Shown: piece after piece, positions 1 to 6,135 of the stretch
Numbering within the stretch: the stretch's first letter is position 1
Layout of the letters: each line of letters begins with the position of its first letter
Assembly: GCA_044360385.1 (NCBI GenBank)
Contig: JBIKKK010000128.1
Location: forward strand, 1-6,217
Direction of reading: 5' to 3'
From: Mxb001 sp044360385
GTDB taxonomy: Bacteria > Actinomycetota > Actinomycetes > S36-B12
DNA length: 6,217 bases
Program-made: the position numbers and the translations under genes
The notes under the pieces: model-generated
The model's database searches: none
Seen by the model: only the letters and a program-made list of their open reading frames with translations
What the model was told of the DNA's origin: nothing

Positions 1-79
1 GGCTATAGCCCCCGATCCCGTGGGCGGAGGACAGGGTTGCCACACTGGGGGATGTCTGAGGCTGCGCGAGGGGGGTGAC
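1..79. other. Upstream region of the LuxR-type gene
   Basis: This short leader contains a perfect 10-bp palindrome, GGCTATAGCC, at 1-10 on the window edge, and a TTGCCA at 37-42 that resembles a -35 box. No well-placed -10 box follows it. A G-rich Shine-Dalgarno run occupies about 69-79. No promoter can be assigned with confidence, and the true promoter may lie outside the window. Confidence 0.3.
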
Positions 80-880
80 ATGCCAAGGCGTCGAAGCACG
101 GATCGCGAGGCCGATGAGGCTCGCCTTAGCGACATCGCCCGCCCCGAGGACTTCGCCCTCGATGGCACGCCGCTCATCTCCTACCTCTGGATGCTGAGTG
201 ATCTCCCGGATGGCGACGCCGTCGGCTTCGCCATCTGCCGGGGCCTCTTCGCCCCCTTCGGTGCCGATCTCGCCCTCGTCTACGCCGCGCGCCCCGAGGG
301 AGATGTGCTCGACCTGGTGGCTTCCTACGGGATGGGTCGTCGCCAGAACGCTGTCTATGCGCGCGTCACTGCCGACATGCACCTGCCTGGTGCGGAGACC
401 TTCCGCATGGGCACGGAGAAGTGGTTGTCCAAGGACCAGGTGGCTGAGGGCTATCCGCTGGCGGCGCCCTTCTTCCGCAGCCTGCCTACCCAGGGTGAGA
501 TGGCCTTCCTCCCGTTGCGCCACCGCGGTGCGCCGGTCGGCTTCATGGTCCTCGGGTTCTCGGCCCCGGTCGAGCACACCTGGCACCTGCGCGCCACGAT
601 CGACGGCCTGCTCAGCGCCACGGTGATGTGGGTCCTAGCCTCCTCTGCCCTCAAGGGCACTGCGCGCTCCAATCTCTCGGAGGTCGCGCCCTTGGAAATC
701 ACCGCGCGCCAGCGTGAGGTGCTGGTCCTCGTGCGCGACGGCAAGGGCAATCGCGAGATCGCGGAGGAGCTCGGCTACAGCGTGGCCACCATCAAGGCCG
801 ACATGACCGCGCTAGGCCAGCTCCTCGGCGCGAGTGGCCGCGCCGAAATCCTCAACAAGGCCAAGCGCGCCGGCATCTAG
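80..880 (+). CDS. GAF-like sensor / LuxR-type HTH transcriptional regulator
   Basis: Predicted 266-residue cytoplasmic DNA-binding regulator. Residues about 205-266 form a LuxR/GerE-type helix-turn-helix: ITARQREVLVLV, then GNREIAEELGYSVATIKADM, ending near GRAEILNKAKRAGI. This matches the family pattern 'LTxREREVL...IAxxLxxSxxTVKxH...LGxxxRAE'. Residues about 30-190 look like a degenerate GAF-type sensor fold, with hydrophobic strands such as ADLALVYAA and the paired motif MAFLPLRHRGAPVGFMVLGF. I infer this fold from pattern only, and the ligand is unknown. There is no phospho-acceptor receiver domain and no membrane segment. The ATG at 80 was preferred over an in-frame ATG at 20 because a purine-rich ribosome site (GAGGGGGGTGAC) lies just before it and the extra 20 residues are low-complexity. 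The gene converges on rarD. In the recognition helix the usual TVKxH reads TIKAD, so the DNA target may be atypical. The regulon is unknown. Confidence 0.85.
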   Translation: MPRRRSTDREADEARLSDIARPEDFALDGTPLISYLWMLSDLPDGDAVGFAICRGLFAPFGADLALVYAARPEGDVLDLVASYGMGRRQNAVYARVTADMHLPGAETFRMGTEKWLSKDQVAEGYPLAAPFFRSLPTQGEMAFLPLRHRGAPVGFMVLGFSAPVEHTWHLRATIDGLLSATVMWVLASSALKGTARSNLSEVAPLEITARQREVLVLVRDGKGNREIAEELGYSVATIKADMTALGQLLGASGRAEILNKAKRAGI

Positions 881-888
881 CCGCCGGG

Positions 889-942
889 TTTTGCCAGTTA
901 TCCGGACTTCCATACTCGGAAAAGTCCCGATAACTGGCGAAA
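889..942. terminator. Long inverted repeat between converging genes; possible U-less two-way terminator
   Basis: The left arm (889-909) and right arm (922-942) can form a 21-position stem around a 12-nt loop (910-921). There is one mismatch (C903 against C928) and one G-U type pair (T892 with G939). The core arms read GCCAGTTATC and GATAACTGGC. The element begins 8 bases after the stop of the LuxR-type gene and ends 10 bases before the stop of rarD, so it lies where a terminator shared by two converging genes is expected. The stem opens with TTTT and closes with AAAA, so neither strand has a U-tract after the hairpin. It is therefore not a classical intrinsic terminator. Actinobacteria often use hairpins without U-tracts. 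A dispersed palindromic repeat is the main alternative. Confidence 0.6.
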
Positions 943-952
943 AGGGAGAGGG

Positions 953-1885
953 CTACGTCGGCTCGGTGACCTCGAGGGCGTCCACGCGACTCGGTTGACG
1001 CGATCGACGTATTGCGTCGACGGAGAAGATCGCGAGGGCGATCCAGATGAGCGTGAAGCCGATCCACTCGCCGGTATTGACGACGTCGCCGAAGACCGTG
1101 ATGCCGAGGATGAAGATGACCGACGGTGTGGAGTACTGAAGCACGCCGAGGGTGGCGAGGGGGAGTCGATTGGCGGCGGCGGCGTACCACATGAGCGGGA
1201 TTGCGGTCACCGGTCCGAGTAGTGCCAGGAGCACGCCCATGCCCCACCCGCTATCGGCGACGGCCGCACTGCCCTGCACCTCGAAGTAGCCGAGGGCAAT
1301 GGCGGCGACCGGGATGAGGACCAGGGTCTCCACGGTCAGCCCGGGCACCGCGGCGACACCGGCGAGCTTCTTGAGCAGGCCGTAACTGCCAAAGCTCATC
1401 GCGAGGATGAGCCCGATCCAGGGGGCAGCGCCCTCCGCGATGCCGATGATGACGACGCCGATGGCAGCGACGGCCACGGCGGTCCACTGCGGTGCTCTCA
1501 GCCGCTCGCGCAGGATGACCACGCCCATGGCCACGGACACGAGCGGATTGATGAAGTAGCCCAGGGCCGCTTCGACGACCGCATCGGTCGAGACGGAATA
1601 GACGTACGTCGTCCAGTTGATGGCGATGGCGATAGACGCGAGTGTGAGGAGGCCGAGGCTGCGCTTGCTGCGCAGGGTGCTGCCCACCACCCGCCAGCTG
1701 CCCTTGATGAAGAGCAGCAGCAGGAGGCAGAAGGCGAAGGACCACACGATGCGGTAGGCGACGACCTCGATCGGGTTGACGCCATCGAAGAGCGAGAAGT
1801 AGAGCGGGAACGCGCCCCACAGGCCGTAGGCGGCGATGCCGAAGAGCAGGCCGGTGGTGAATTCGGATCGGGGCTTGGTGCTCAG
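953..1885 (-). CDS. rarD: RarD-type EamA/DMT permease, probable CTG start
   Basis: Inner-membrane protein of about 310 residues and roughly ten hydrophobic helices in two EamA repeats (about 12-145 and 155-290). It closely follows the RarD family, whose members are about 300 residues long. Signature segments are GLLFGIAAYGLWGAFPLYF (from residue 12), YRIVWSF (about 44-50), NW (90-91), ALGYFINPLVSV (107-118), LRERL, a short second-repeat SYGLLKK, LQYSTPS and WIALAIFSVDAI. The substrate of RarD proteins is poorly established; drug/metabolite export is only a family label. The frame contains no ATG, GTG or TTG upstream of GTG 1747, yet 35 conserved residues, including helix 1, are encoded before it. 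A CTG at 1885-1883 would give MSTKPRSEFTTGLLF, the normal family N-terminal length, and it overlaps the korB TGA as CTGA. A TGGA 7 bases upstream is a weak ribosome site, so translational coupling to korB is likely. The stop is TAG. Family call certain; start inferred. Confidence 0.9.
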   Translation of the reverse strand: MSTKPRSEFTTGLLFGIAAYGLWGAFPLYFSLFDGVNPIEVVAYRIVWSFAFCLLLLLFIKGSWRVVGSTLRSKRSLGLLTLASIAIAINWTTYVYSVSTDAVVEAALGYFINPLVSVAMGVVILRERLRAPQWTAVAVAAIGVVIIGIAEGAAPWIGLILAMSFGSYGLLKKLAGVAAVPGLTVETLVLIPVAAIALGYFEVQGSAAVADSGWGMGVLLALLGPVTAIPLMWYAAAANRLPLATLGVLQYSTPSVIFILGITVFGDVVNTGEWIGFTLIWIALAIFSVDAIRRSRQPSRVDALEVTEPT

Positions 1886-2940
1886 GAGACTGTCCAGGTG
1901 TCCTTGCCCCGAACCAGTGCTGCCAGATCGCCCTCGCCTGACTCGCTCACGCTGGCGACCTGCTCGCGCACCAGTCGGTCGTAGGACGGGCGCGCGACAT
2001 CGCGGAAGACGCCGATGGCGGTGTCATTGAGCGAGTGCACATCGGCAAGGCGCGAGAGAGCGAAGGCCAGACCCGGATCCTGGGCGTGGGAGTCGAAGAC
2101 GATGATCTGGGACTCATCGACCGTGGCTGCGTCAGCGACGGCGAGATGCCCCTGATCACCACGCACGACCACCTTGTCGCGGTCCTTGCCGAAGCGCACC
2201 TGCTCGCCATCGACGAGGCGGATGAGGTAGTCGTCGCTGGTATCGGCGTCCTTGAGCGGCTCCCATGCACCATCGTTGAAGATGTTGCAGTTCTGCAGGA
2301 TCTCCACGAGTGCCGTGCCCTCGTGGGCTGCGGCACGACGTAGCGTCTCCGTGAGGTGCTTGCGGTCGGAGTCGAGGGTGCGCGCGACGAAGGACGCCTC
2401 GGCGCCGAGGGCGATCGACACGGGGTTGAAGGAGTGGTCCAGCGAGCCCAGTGGCGTGGACTTGGTGATCTTGCCTGTCTCGGAGGTGGGGGAGTACTGC
2501 CCCTTGGTGAGGCCGTAGATCCGGTTGTTGAAGAGCAGGATCTTGAGATTGACGTTGCGGCGCAGAGCGTGGATGAGGTGGTTGCCGCCGATGGAGAGCG
2601 CATCGCCATCACCGGTGACGACCCACACCGACAGGTCTGGGCGCGTGATCGCGATGCCGGTGGCGATGGCGGGTGCGCGCCCGTGGATGGAGTGAACGCC
2701 GTAGGTGTCCATGTAGTAGGGGAAGCGGGAGGAGCAGCCGATGCCGGAGACGAAGACGATGTTCTCCTTGCGCAGGCCCAACTCAGGCAGGAAGCCCTGG
2801 ACTGCGGCGAGGATGGCGTAGTCACCGCACCCCGGGCACCAGCGCACCTCCTGGTCGGTCTTGAAGTCCTTGGCGGTCTGTTTTTCGTCCGTGCGCGGGA
2901 CGAGCGCGAGGCCGGGCATGGGCAGGTCGGTCGCGGTCAT
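1882..2940 (-). CDS. korB: 2-oxoglutarate (2-oxoacid):ferredoxin oxidoreductase, beta subunit
   Basis: Thiamine-diphosphate-binding subunit of 352 residues. With KorA it converts a 2-oxoacid plus CoA to the acyl-CoA and CO2, passing two electrons to ferredoxin; 2-oxoglutarate to succinyl-CoA is the expected reaction. Visible motifs are CPGCGDYAI (C35, C38), SGIGCSSRFPYY (C69), the ThDP/Mg motif GDGDALSIGGNHLIHALRRN (110-129) with FNNRIYGLTKGQYSPTS (137-153), and QNCNIFND (C218). C35, C38, C69 and C218 are suitably spaced to hold the single 4Fe-4S cluster seen in two-subunit enzymes of this family. The ATG at 2940 lies 4 bases after the korA stop, with GGGAG 11 bases before it, so the two are translated from one message. 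The C-terminal tail (about 240-352) continues with sequence resembling actinobacterial homologues. The stop TGA overlaps the proposed CTG start of rarD. Exact 2-oxoacid preference cannot be read from the sequence. Confidence 0.96.
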   Translation of the reverse strand: MTATDLPMPGLALVPRTDEKQTAKDFKTDQEVRWCPGCGDYAILAAVQGFLPELGLRKENIVFVSGIGCSSRFPYYMDTYGVHSIHGRAPAIATGIAITRPDLSVWVVTGDGDALSIGGNHLIHALRRNVNLKILLFNNRIYGLTKGQYSPTSETGKITKSTPLGSLDHSFNPVSIALGAEASFVARTLDSDRKHLTETLRRAAAHEGTALVEILQNCNIFNDGAWEPLKDADTSDDYLIRLVDGEQVRFGKDRDKVVVRGDQGHLAVADAATVDESQIIVFDSHAQDPGLAFALSRLADVHSLNDTAIGVFRDVARPSYDRLVREQVASVSESGEGDLAALVRGKDTWTVS

Positions 2941-2944
2941 GGCG

Positions 2945-4804
2945 TCACAGGCTCCCGATCACGTCGGTGATGGTCGTGCTGAGTTCTTCGGAGGTGAAGG
3001 GCAGGCCTCGCACCTGGTTGTAGCCGATGGCGTCGACGAGGTACTTGCCGCGGATGAGTAGCGCGAGTTGCCCGAGGTTCATCTCGGGAATGATCACTCG
3101 GTCGTAGCGGCGTAGGACTTCGCCGGTGTCGGCGGGGAAGGGATTGAGGTGGCGCAGGTGCGCCTGGGCCACGGACATGCCCTGGGCGCGCACATTGCGG
3201 CACGCCGCCCCGATCGGGCCGTACGTCGAGCCCCAGCCGAGCACGAGCACCCGGGCGTCTCCGGAGGGGTCCTCGACCTCGAGTGGGGGGATGGTGCGCG
3301 CGATCGCGTCGACCTTGGCTTGGCGCAGCCGCACCATGCGGTCGTGGTTCTCGGGGTCGTAGGAGATGTTGCCGCTGCCGTCGGCCTTCTCCAGGCCGCC
3401 GATGCGGTGCTCGAGGCCGGGCGTGCCCGGGATCGCCCAGGGGCGCGCGAGCGTCTCCTCGTCTCGCAGGTAGGGCCAGAAGCTGCCGTCCTCGCGATTG
3501 GGCTCCGTCGTGAAGGCGGGATCGATCGCCGGCAGGGAGTCGAGGTCGGGGATGCGCCAGGGCTCGGACCCGTTGGCGAGGTAGCCGTCGGAGAGCAGGA
3601 AGACCGGGGTGCGGTAGGTGACGGCGATGCGTGCGGCTTCGACGGCAGCGTCGAAGCAGTCGCCGGGTGAGCGGGGGGCCACGATCGGCACCGGCGCCTC
3701 GCCATTGCGCCCGAACATCGCCTGCAGCAGATCTGACTGTTCGGTCTTGGTGGGCAGGCCGGTGGAGGGCCCGCCGCGCTGCACGTCGACGATGATGAGC
3801 GGGAGCTCGAGCGACACCGCGAGACCGATCGTCTCGGACTTCAAGGCGACGCCCGGGCCCGATGTGGTCGTCACGCCCAGGGAGCCTGCATACGACGCCC
3901 CGAGTGCCGCGCCGATGCCCGCGATCTCATCCTCCGCCTGGAAGGTCACGACTCCGAAGTTCTTGTGCTTGCTCAGCTCGTGCAGGATGTCGGACGCCGG
4001 CGTGATCGGGTAGGAGCCGAGGAAGAGCGGCAGCCCCGACTGCCGAGACGCGGCGATGAGGCCGTAGGCAAGCGCGGGATTGCCCGTGATGTTGCGGTAG
4101 GTGCCCGGCTGCATGGGCGCGGGCTTGACCTCGTAGCGCACCGAGAACATCTCGGTCGTCTCGCCGTAGGACCAGCCTGCTTCGAAGGCGGCAATATTGG
4201 CGGCGAGGATCTCGGGCTTCTTGGCGAACTTGCCCTTGAGGTAATTGATCGTGCCCTCAGTCGGTCGGCTGTAGAGCCAGCAGAGCAGGCCCAGGGCGAA
4301 CATGTTCTTGGCGCGCTCGGCGTCCTTCTTGGAGATCTCGAATCCGGACAGCGCCTCGACGGTCATCGAGGTGAGGGCTATGTCGTGGACCGCGAAGGCA
4401 TCGAGCGATCCGTCCTCGAGCGGGTTGGAGGTGTAGCCGACCTTCTCGAGATTGCGCTTGGTGAATTCATCGGTGTTGATGATGAGGTCGCACCCTGGGC
4501 GCAGGTCGCGGATGTTGGCCTTGAGCGCTGCGGGGTTCATCGCAACGAGCACATCGGGTCGATCGCCCGGCGTCATGATGTCGTGGTCGGCGAAGTGCAG
4601 CTGGAAGGCCGAGACACCCGCGAGGGTGCCGGCGGGTGCGCGGATCTCGGCAGGGAAGTCCGGGAGTGTCGACAGGTCGTTGCCGAGGCCAGCGGTCTCG
4701 GAGGTGAAGCGGTCGCCCGTGAGCTGCATGCCGTCGCCTGAGTCGCCGGCGAATCGGATGACGACGCGGCCGAGGGGGACGACCGACTTGGCCTGGGTGC
4801 TCAC
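2945..4804 (-). CDS. korA: 2-oxoglutarate (2-oxoacid):ferredoxin oxidoreductase, fused gamma-alpha subunit
   Basis: A 619-residue subunit that joins the gamma domain (about 12-190) to the alpha pyrimidine-binding domain (about 240-475) and a C-terminal CoA/transketolase-like domain (about 505-615). The gamma domain opens with VVIRFAGDSGDGMQ (GDSGDG at 20-25). The alpha domain has the 2-oxoacid/CoA-binding loop YPITPAS (265-271), FQAEDEIAGIGAALGASYAG, TTTSGPG and VQRGGPSTGLPTKTEQSD (341-358). The fused form with a separate beta subunit is the two-gene arrangement of actinobacterial KorAB and of several archaeal enzymes; no separate ferredoxin-like delta subunit is present. I chose GTG 4804 because GAGG stands 5 bases before it and family similarity begins soon after. 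An in-frame ATG at 4846 would add 14 residues (MGAAAWPSADEEVN) and has only a weak ribosome site. The gene heads the operon korA-korB-rarD, and electrons presumably leave through a ferredoxin encoded elsewhere. Confidence 0.95.
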   Translation of the reverse strand: MSTQAKSVVPLGRVVIRFAGDSGDGMQLTGDRFTSETAGLGNDLSTLPDFPAEIRAPAGTLAGVSAFQLHFADHDIMTPGDRPDVLVAMNPAALKANIRDLRPGCDLIINTDEFTKRNLEKVGYTSNPLEDGSLDAFAVHDIALTSMTVEALSGFEISKKDAERAKNMFALGLLCWLYSRPTEGTINYLKGKFAKKPEILAANIAAFEAGWSYGETTEMFSVRYEVKPAPMQPGTYRNITGNPALAYGLIAASRQSGLPLFLGSYPITPASDILHELSKHKNFGVVTFQAEDEIAGIGAALGASYAGSLGVTTTSGPGVALKSETIGLAVSLELPLIIVDVQRGGPSTGLPTKTEQSDLLQAMFGRNGEAPVPIVAPRSPGDCFDAAVEAARIAVTYRTPVFLLSDGYLANGSEPWRIPDLDSLPAIDPAFTTEPNREDGSFWPYLRDEETLARPWAIPGTPGLEHRIGGLEKADGSGNISYDPENHDRMVRLRQAKVDAIARTIPPLEVEDPSGDARVLVLGWGSTYGPIGAACRNVRAQGMSVAQAHLRHLNPFPADTGEVLRRYDRVIIPEMNLGQLALLIRGKYLVDAIGYNQVRGLPFTSEELSTTITDVIGSL

Positions 4805-4925
4805 GTTCACCTCTTCGTCAGCGGAGGGCCATGCGGCCGCCCCCATTGTCCACCCGGGTCGCCTTCCGTGCCCGCCGCCCTGCCGACCCGCGGGAAGGGC
4901 CGGGCGGGGCCATTACGCTGCCGGG
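4805..4925. promoter_or_regulatory. Divergent promoter region between korA and the nuoB-like gene
   Basis: This 121-bp spacer is the only upstream region for two divergent operons, so both promoters, and perhaps a shared operator, should lie here. The rightward -10 box is listed separately. For korA a candidate is GACAAT (minus strand, about 4850-4845), but it has no convincing -35 partner. The korA ribosome site GAGG is at 4813-4810 on the minus strand. GC-only palindromes GCGGCCGC (4833-4840) and CCCGCGGG (4887-4894) are present but unremarkable in such GC-rich DNA. Confidence 0.6.
4914..4919 (+). promoter_or_regulatory. TANNNT -10 box for a leaderless nuoB-like transcript
   Basis: TACGCT at 4914-4919 fits the actinobacterial -10 consensus TANNNT and lies exactly 6 bases before the ATG at 4926. 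Transcription would then begin at or within a base of the start codon. The bases in between (GCCGGG) do not form a usable ribosome site, which fits leaderless translation. No clear -35 box is seen 17 bases upstream (CGGGAA at 4891-4896), as is common for such promoters. Confidence 0.6.
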
Positions 4926-5339
4926 ATGGTCCGGGAGCAGCGCGTCTACGCCGTGGCTGGGCACCCGGAGATCCGGATCCACGTCCGTGACCTCGGCCTG
5001 GCCTGCTGTGCGGTGGAGTTCGCAGCGGCGATCGGTCGCGGCCTCCTCGTCCCGGCCCAGCCCGATGCACCACCCGGCACCGCGGCGGTCCTCGTCGTCT
5101 CGGGCACGGTGACCGATGCCCTGGCCCCCGAGGTGCTCGCCGCGTGGGAGTCACTGCCCGAGCCCAAGGCGGCGGTGTCCTTCGGAGCCTGCAGCAACTC
5201 CGGCGGCCCCTACTGGGACTCCTACTCCGTCGTGAAGGGTGTCGATCGCGTGATCCCCGTGTCGACGTACGTCCCCGGCTGCCCGCCTCGCCCCGAGGCG
5301 CTCGTCGACGCCCTCGTCTCCCTGGTGGTGCCCGCATGA
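4926..5339 (+). CDS. nuoB: Complex I-like small iron-sulphur subunit (NuoB type)
   Basis: A short NuoB-family protein of 137 residues, which in complex I holds the terminal N2 4Fe-4S cluster at the junction of the hydrophilic arm and the membrane. All four ligand cysteines are visible: tandem C27-C28 in LGLACCAVEF, C89 in FGACSNSGGPY and C119 in YVPGCPPRPEALVDAL. VLVVSGTVTDALAP and the LPEPKAAVSFGAC segment also match the family. The adjacent-cysteine pair is the complex I form; membrane-bound group 4 NiFe hydrogenases usually have CxxC there. The protein is shorter than ordinary NuoB because the N-terminus before the CC pair is trimmed and the first domain is compact. The ATG at 4926 follows a TANNNT box by 6 bases and has no ribosome site, so leaderless initiation is likely. 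Its stop overlaps the next start as ATGA. It probably belongs to a ferredoxin-linked complex rather than the housekeeping NADH dehydrogenase; this is inferred from the korAB neighbours. Confidence 0.9.
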   Translation: MVREQRVYAVAGHPEIRIHVRDLGLACCAVEFAAAIGRGLLVPAQPDAPPGTAAVLVVSGTVTDALAPEVLAAWESLPEPKAAVSFGACSNSGGPYWDSYSVVKGVDRVIPVSTYVPGCPPRPEALVDALVSLVVPA

Positions 5340-5803
5340 GCGCGCCTCCCGGTGAGCTCTGGGAGGCCTGGGCTGCCGACGTCGCTCGCCACGTGGCCGC
5401 GGGCTTCGACCGCCTCGACCTGCTCACCGCGGTGGACCGGCCCCAGGCTGGCCAGATCGAGGCTGTCATCCACCTCGTACGACGCCCCGCACATGGAGGG
5501 CTCGAGCAGGTCTGGGGGCACACGGTTCTCGACCGTGACGCCCCCGTGCTCGACTCCGTCACGGCCGTGCTTCCGGCTGCGGCCTGGCATGAGCGCGAGA
5601 TTCACGAGATGTTCGGCGTCGAGATCCGCGGTCACTCCGACCTGCGCCCACTGCTGCTGCACGGGGTGGAAGGCCCACCGCCGCTGCGCAAGGACACACC
5701 GCTCGCCGCGCGCGTTGAGACTCCTTGGCCGGGCCAGCCCGAGGAGTCTGGTCGCCGCGCCAAGGTGCCCGGCGTGCCTCCCGAGTGGTTGGAGGAGCGA
5801 TGA
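5336..5803 (+). CDS. nuoC: Complex I-like 30-kDa subunit (NuoC type)
   Basis: A 155-residue protein of the NuoC/30-kDa family, a structural subunit of the peripheral arm that packs against the NuoD and NuoB subunits. The family signature is clear: HEREIHEMFGVEIRGHSDLR at residues 85-104, then PLLLHGVEGPPPLRKDTPL (105-123), corresponding to the usual 'EREIyDmFGI.F.GHpDLRrIL...PLRKDYP'. The first 80 residues (AAGFDRLDLLTAVDRPQAG, IEAVIHLVRRP) correspond to the alpha/beta domain, shortened compared with many NuoC proteins. The tail (about 130-155) is rich in proline and charge. It carries no metal ligands, as expected. The start ATG overlaps the nuoB-like stop (ATGA) and the stop overlaps the nuoI-like start in the same way, so the three are translated in coupled fashion. 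There is no NuoD fusion and no nuoD gene directly after it, which differs from the usual B-C-D order. Confidence 0.88.
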   Translation: MSAPPGELWEAWAADVARHVAAGFDRLDLLTAVDRPQAGQIEAVIHLVRRPAHGGLEQVWGHTVLDRDAPVLDSVTAVLPAAAWHEREIHEMFGVEIRGHSDLRPLLLHGVEGPPPLRKDTPLAARVETPWPGQPEESGRRAKVPGVPPEWLEER

Positions 5804-6135
5804 GCGAGGTGCCGCCTCAGGCACGCGGTGCCATCGCGCTGGACGCGGCTGCGTGCACCTCCTGCATGCTCTGCGTCAAGGAGTGCCCCGACTGGTGCAT
5901 TCACATCGAGAGCCACAACGAAGAGGTCAGCGAGCCGGGCGCCCGCAGGCCGCGCACGGTCGCGGTGCTCGACTCATTCACCATCGACTGGGGACTGTGC
6001 ATGTACTGCGGGATCTGCGTCGAGGTCTGTCCCTTCGATGCCCTGCACTGGGTATCCACCCACGACTATGCGGCGGCCGAAGCAGACGGCCTGCGCCACG
6101 GCATCGCGCGGTTGGAGGAGTTCGGTCCGCGCTGA
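5800..6135 (+). CDS. nuoI: Complex I-like 2x[4Fe-4S] ferredoxin subunit (NuoI type)
   Basis: A 111-residue protein with two 4Fe-4S cluster motifs: CTSCMLCVKECP (C19, C22, C25, C29) and CMYCGICVEVCP (C67, C70, C73, C77). In NuoI these carry electrons (clusters N6a/N6b) along the peripheral arm to the NuoB cluster. The segments PDWCIHIESHNEE, VLDSFTIDWGLCMYC and FDALHW between and after the clusters resemble actinobacterial NuoI-like subunits more than free ferredoxins. An additional cysteine, C33, follows the first cluster motif. The usual N-terminal amphipathic membrane-anchoring part of NuoI is nearly absent: only 18 residues come before the first cysteine. The ATG at 5800 overlaps the preceding stop and has GGAGGAG at 5791-5797 as ribosome site. 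With no NuoE/F/G genes in view, this subunit is the likely entry point for electrons from ferredoxin reduced by KorAB (inference). Confidence 0.88.
   Translation: MSEVPPQARGAIALDAAACTSCMLCVKECPDWCIHIESHNEEVSEPGARRPRTVAVLDSFTIDWGLCMYCGICVEVCPFDALHWVSTHDYAAAEADGLRHGIARLEEFGPR

Noticed and set aside
1..10. GGCTATAGCC palindrome at the window edge as an operator or terminator part
   Set aside because: It is only 10 bp, lies at the edge, and has no partner or context to interpret it.
953..1747. rarD starting at GTG 1747
   Set aside because: This would remove the conserved first membrane helix. GTG 1747 corresponds to an internal valine of the family motif RxxWSF.
1947..2825. Open frame on the - strand within korB in another frame
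   Set aside because: It is serine/arginine/proline-rich shadow translation of korB with no recognisable domain.
3965..4741. Long open frame on the + strand opposite korA (and a second at 3149-3670)
   Set aside because: It lies antisense to a certain gene. Its translation is a low-complexity mix rich in G, R, E and V with no family motif, as is common opposite GC-rich genes.
4833..4894. Palindromes GCGGCCGC and CCCGCGGG as operators in the divergent promoter region
   Set aside because: Eight-base GC-only palindromes are expected by chance in such GC-rich DNA, and there are no repeated half-sites.
4807..5562. Open frame on the - strand opposite the nuoB/nuoC-like genes
   Set aside because: The translation is almost entirely R, S, P, G and T. 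The + strand has clear cysteine motifs and family signatures.
4926..6135. The operon as an H2-evolving group 4 NiFe hydrogenase
   Set aside because: The small subunit has adjacent cysteines (C27-C28), typical of complex I, rather than the hydrogenase-type CxxC. No large subunit is visible to support a NiFe site.
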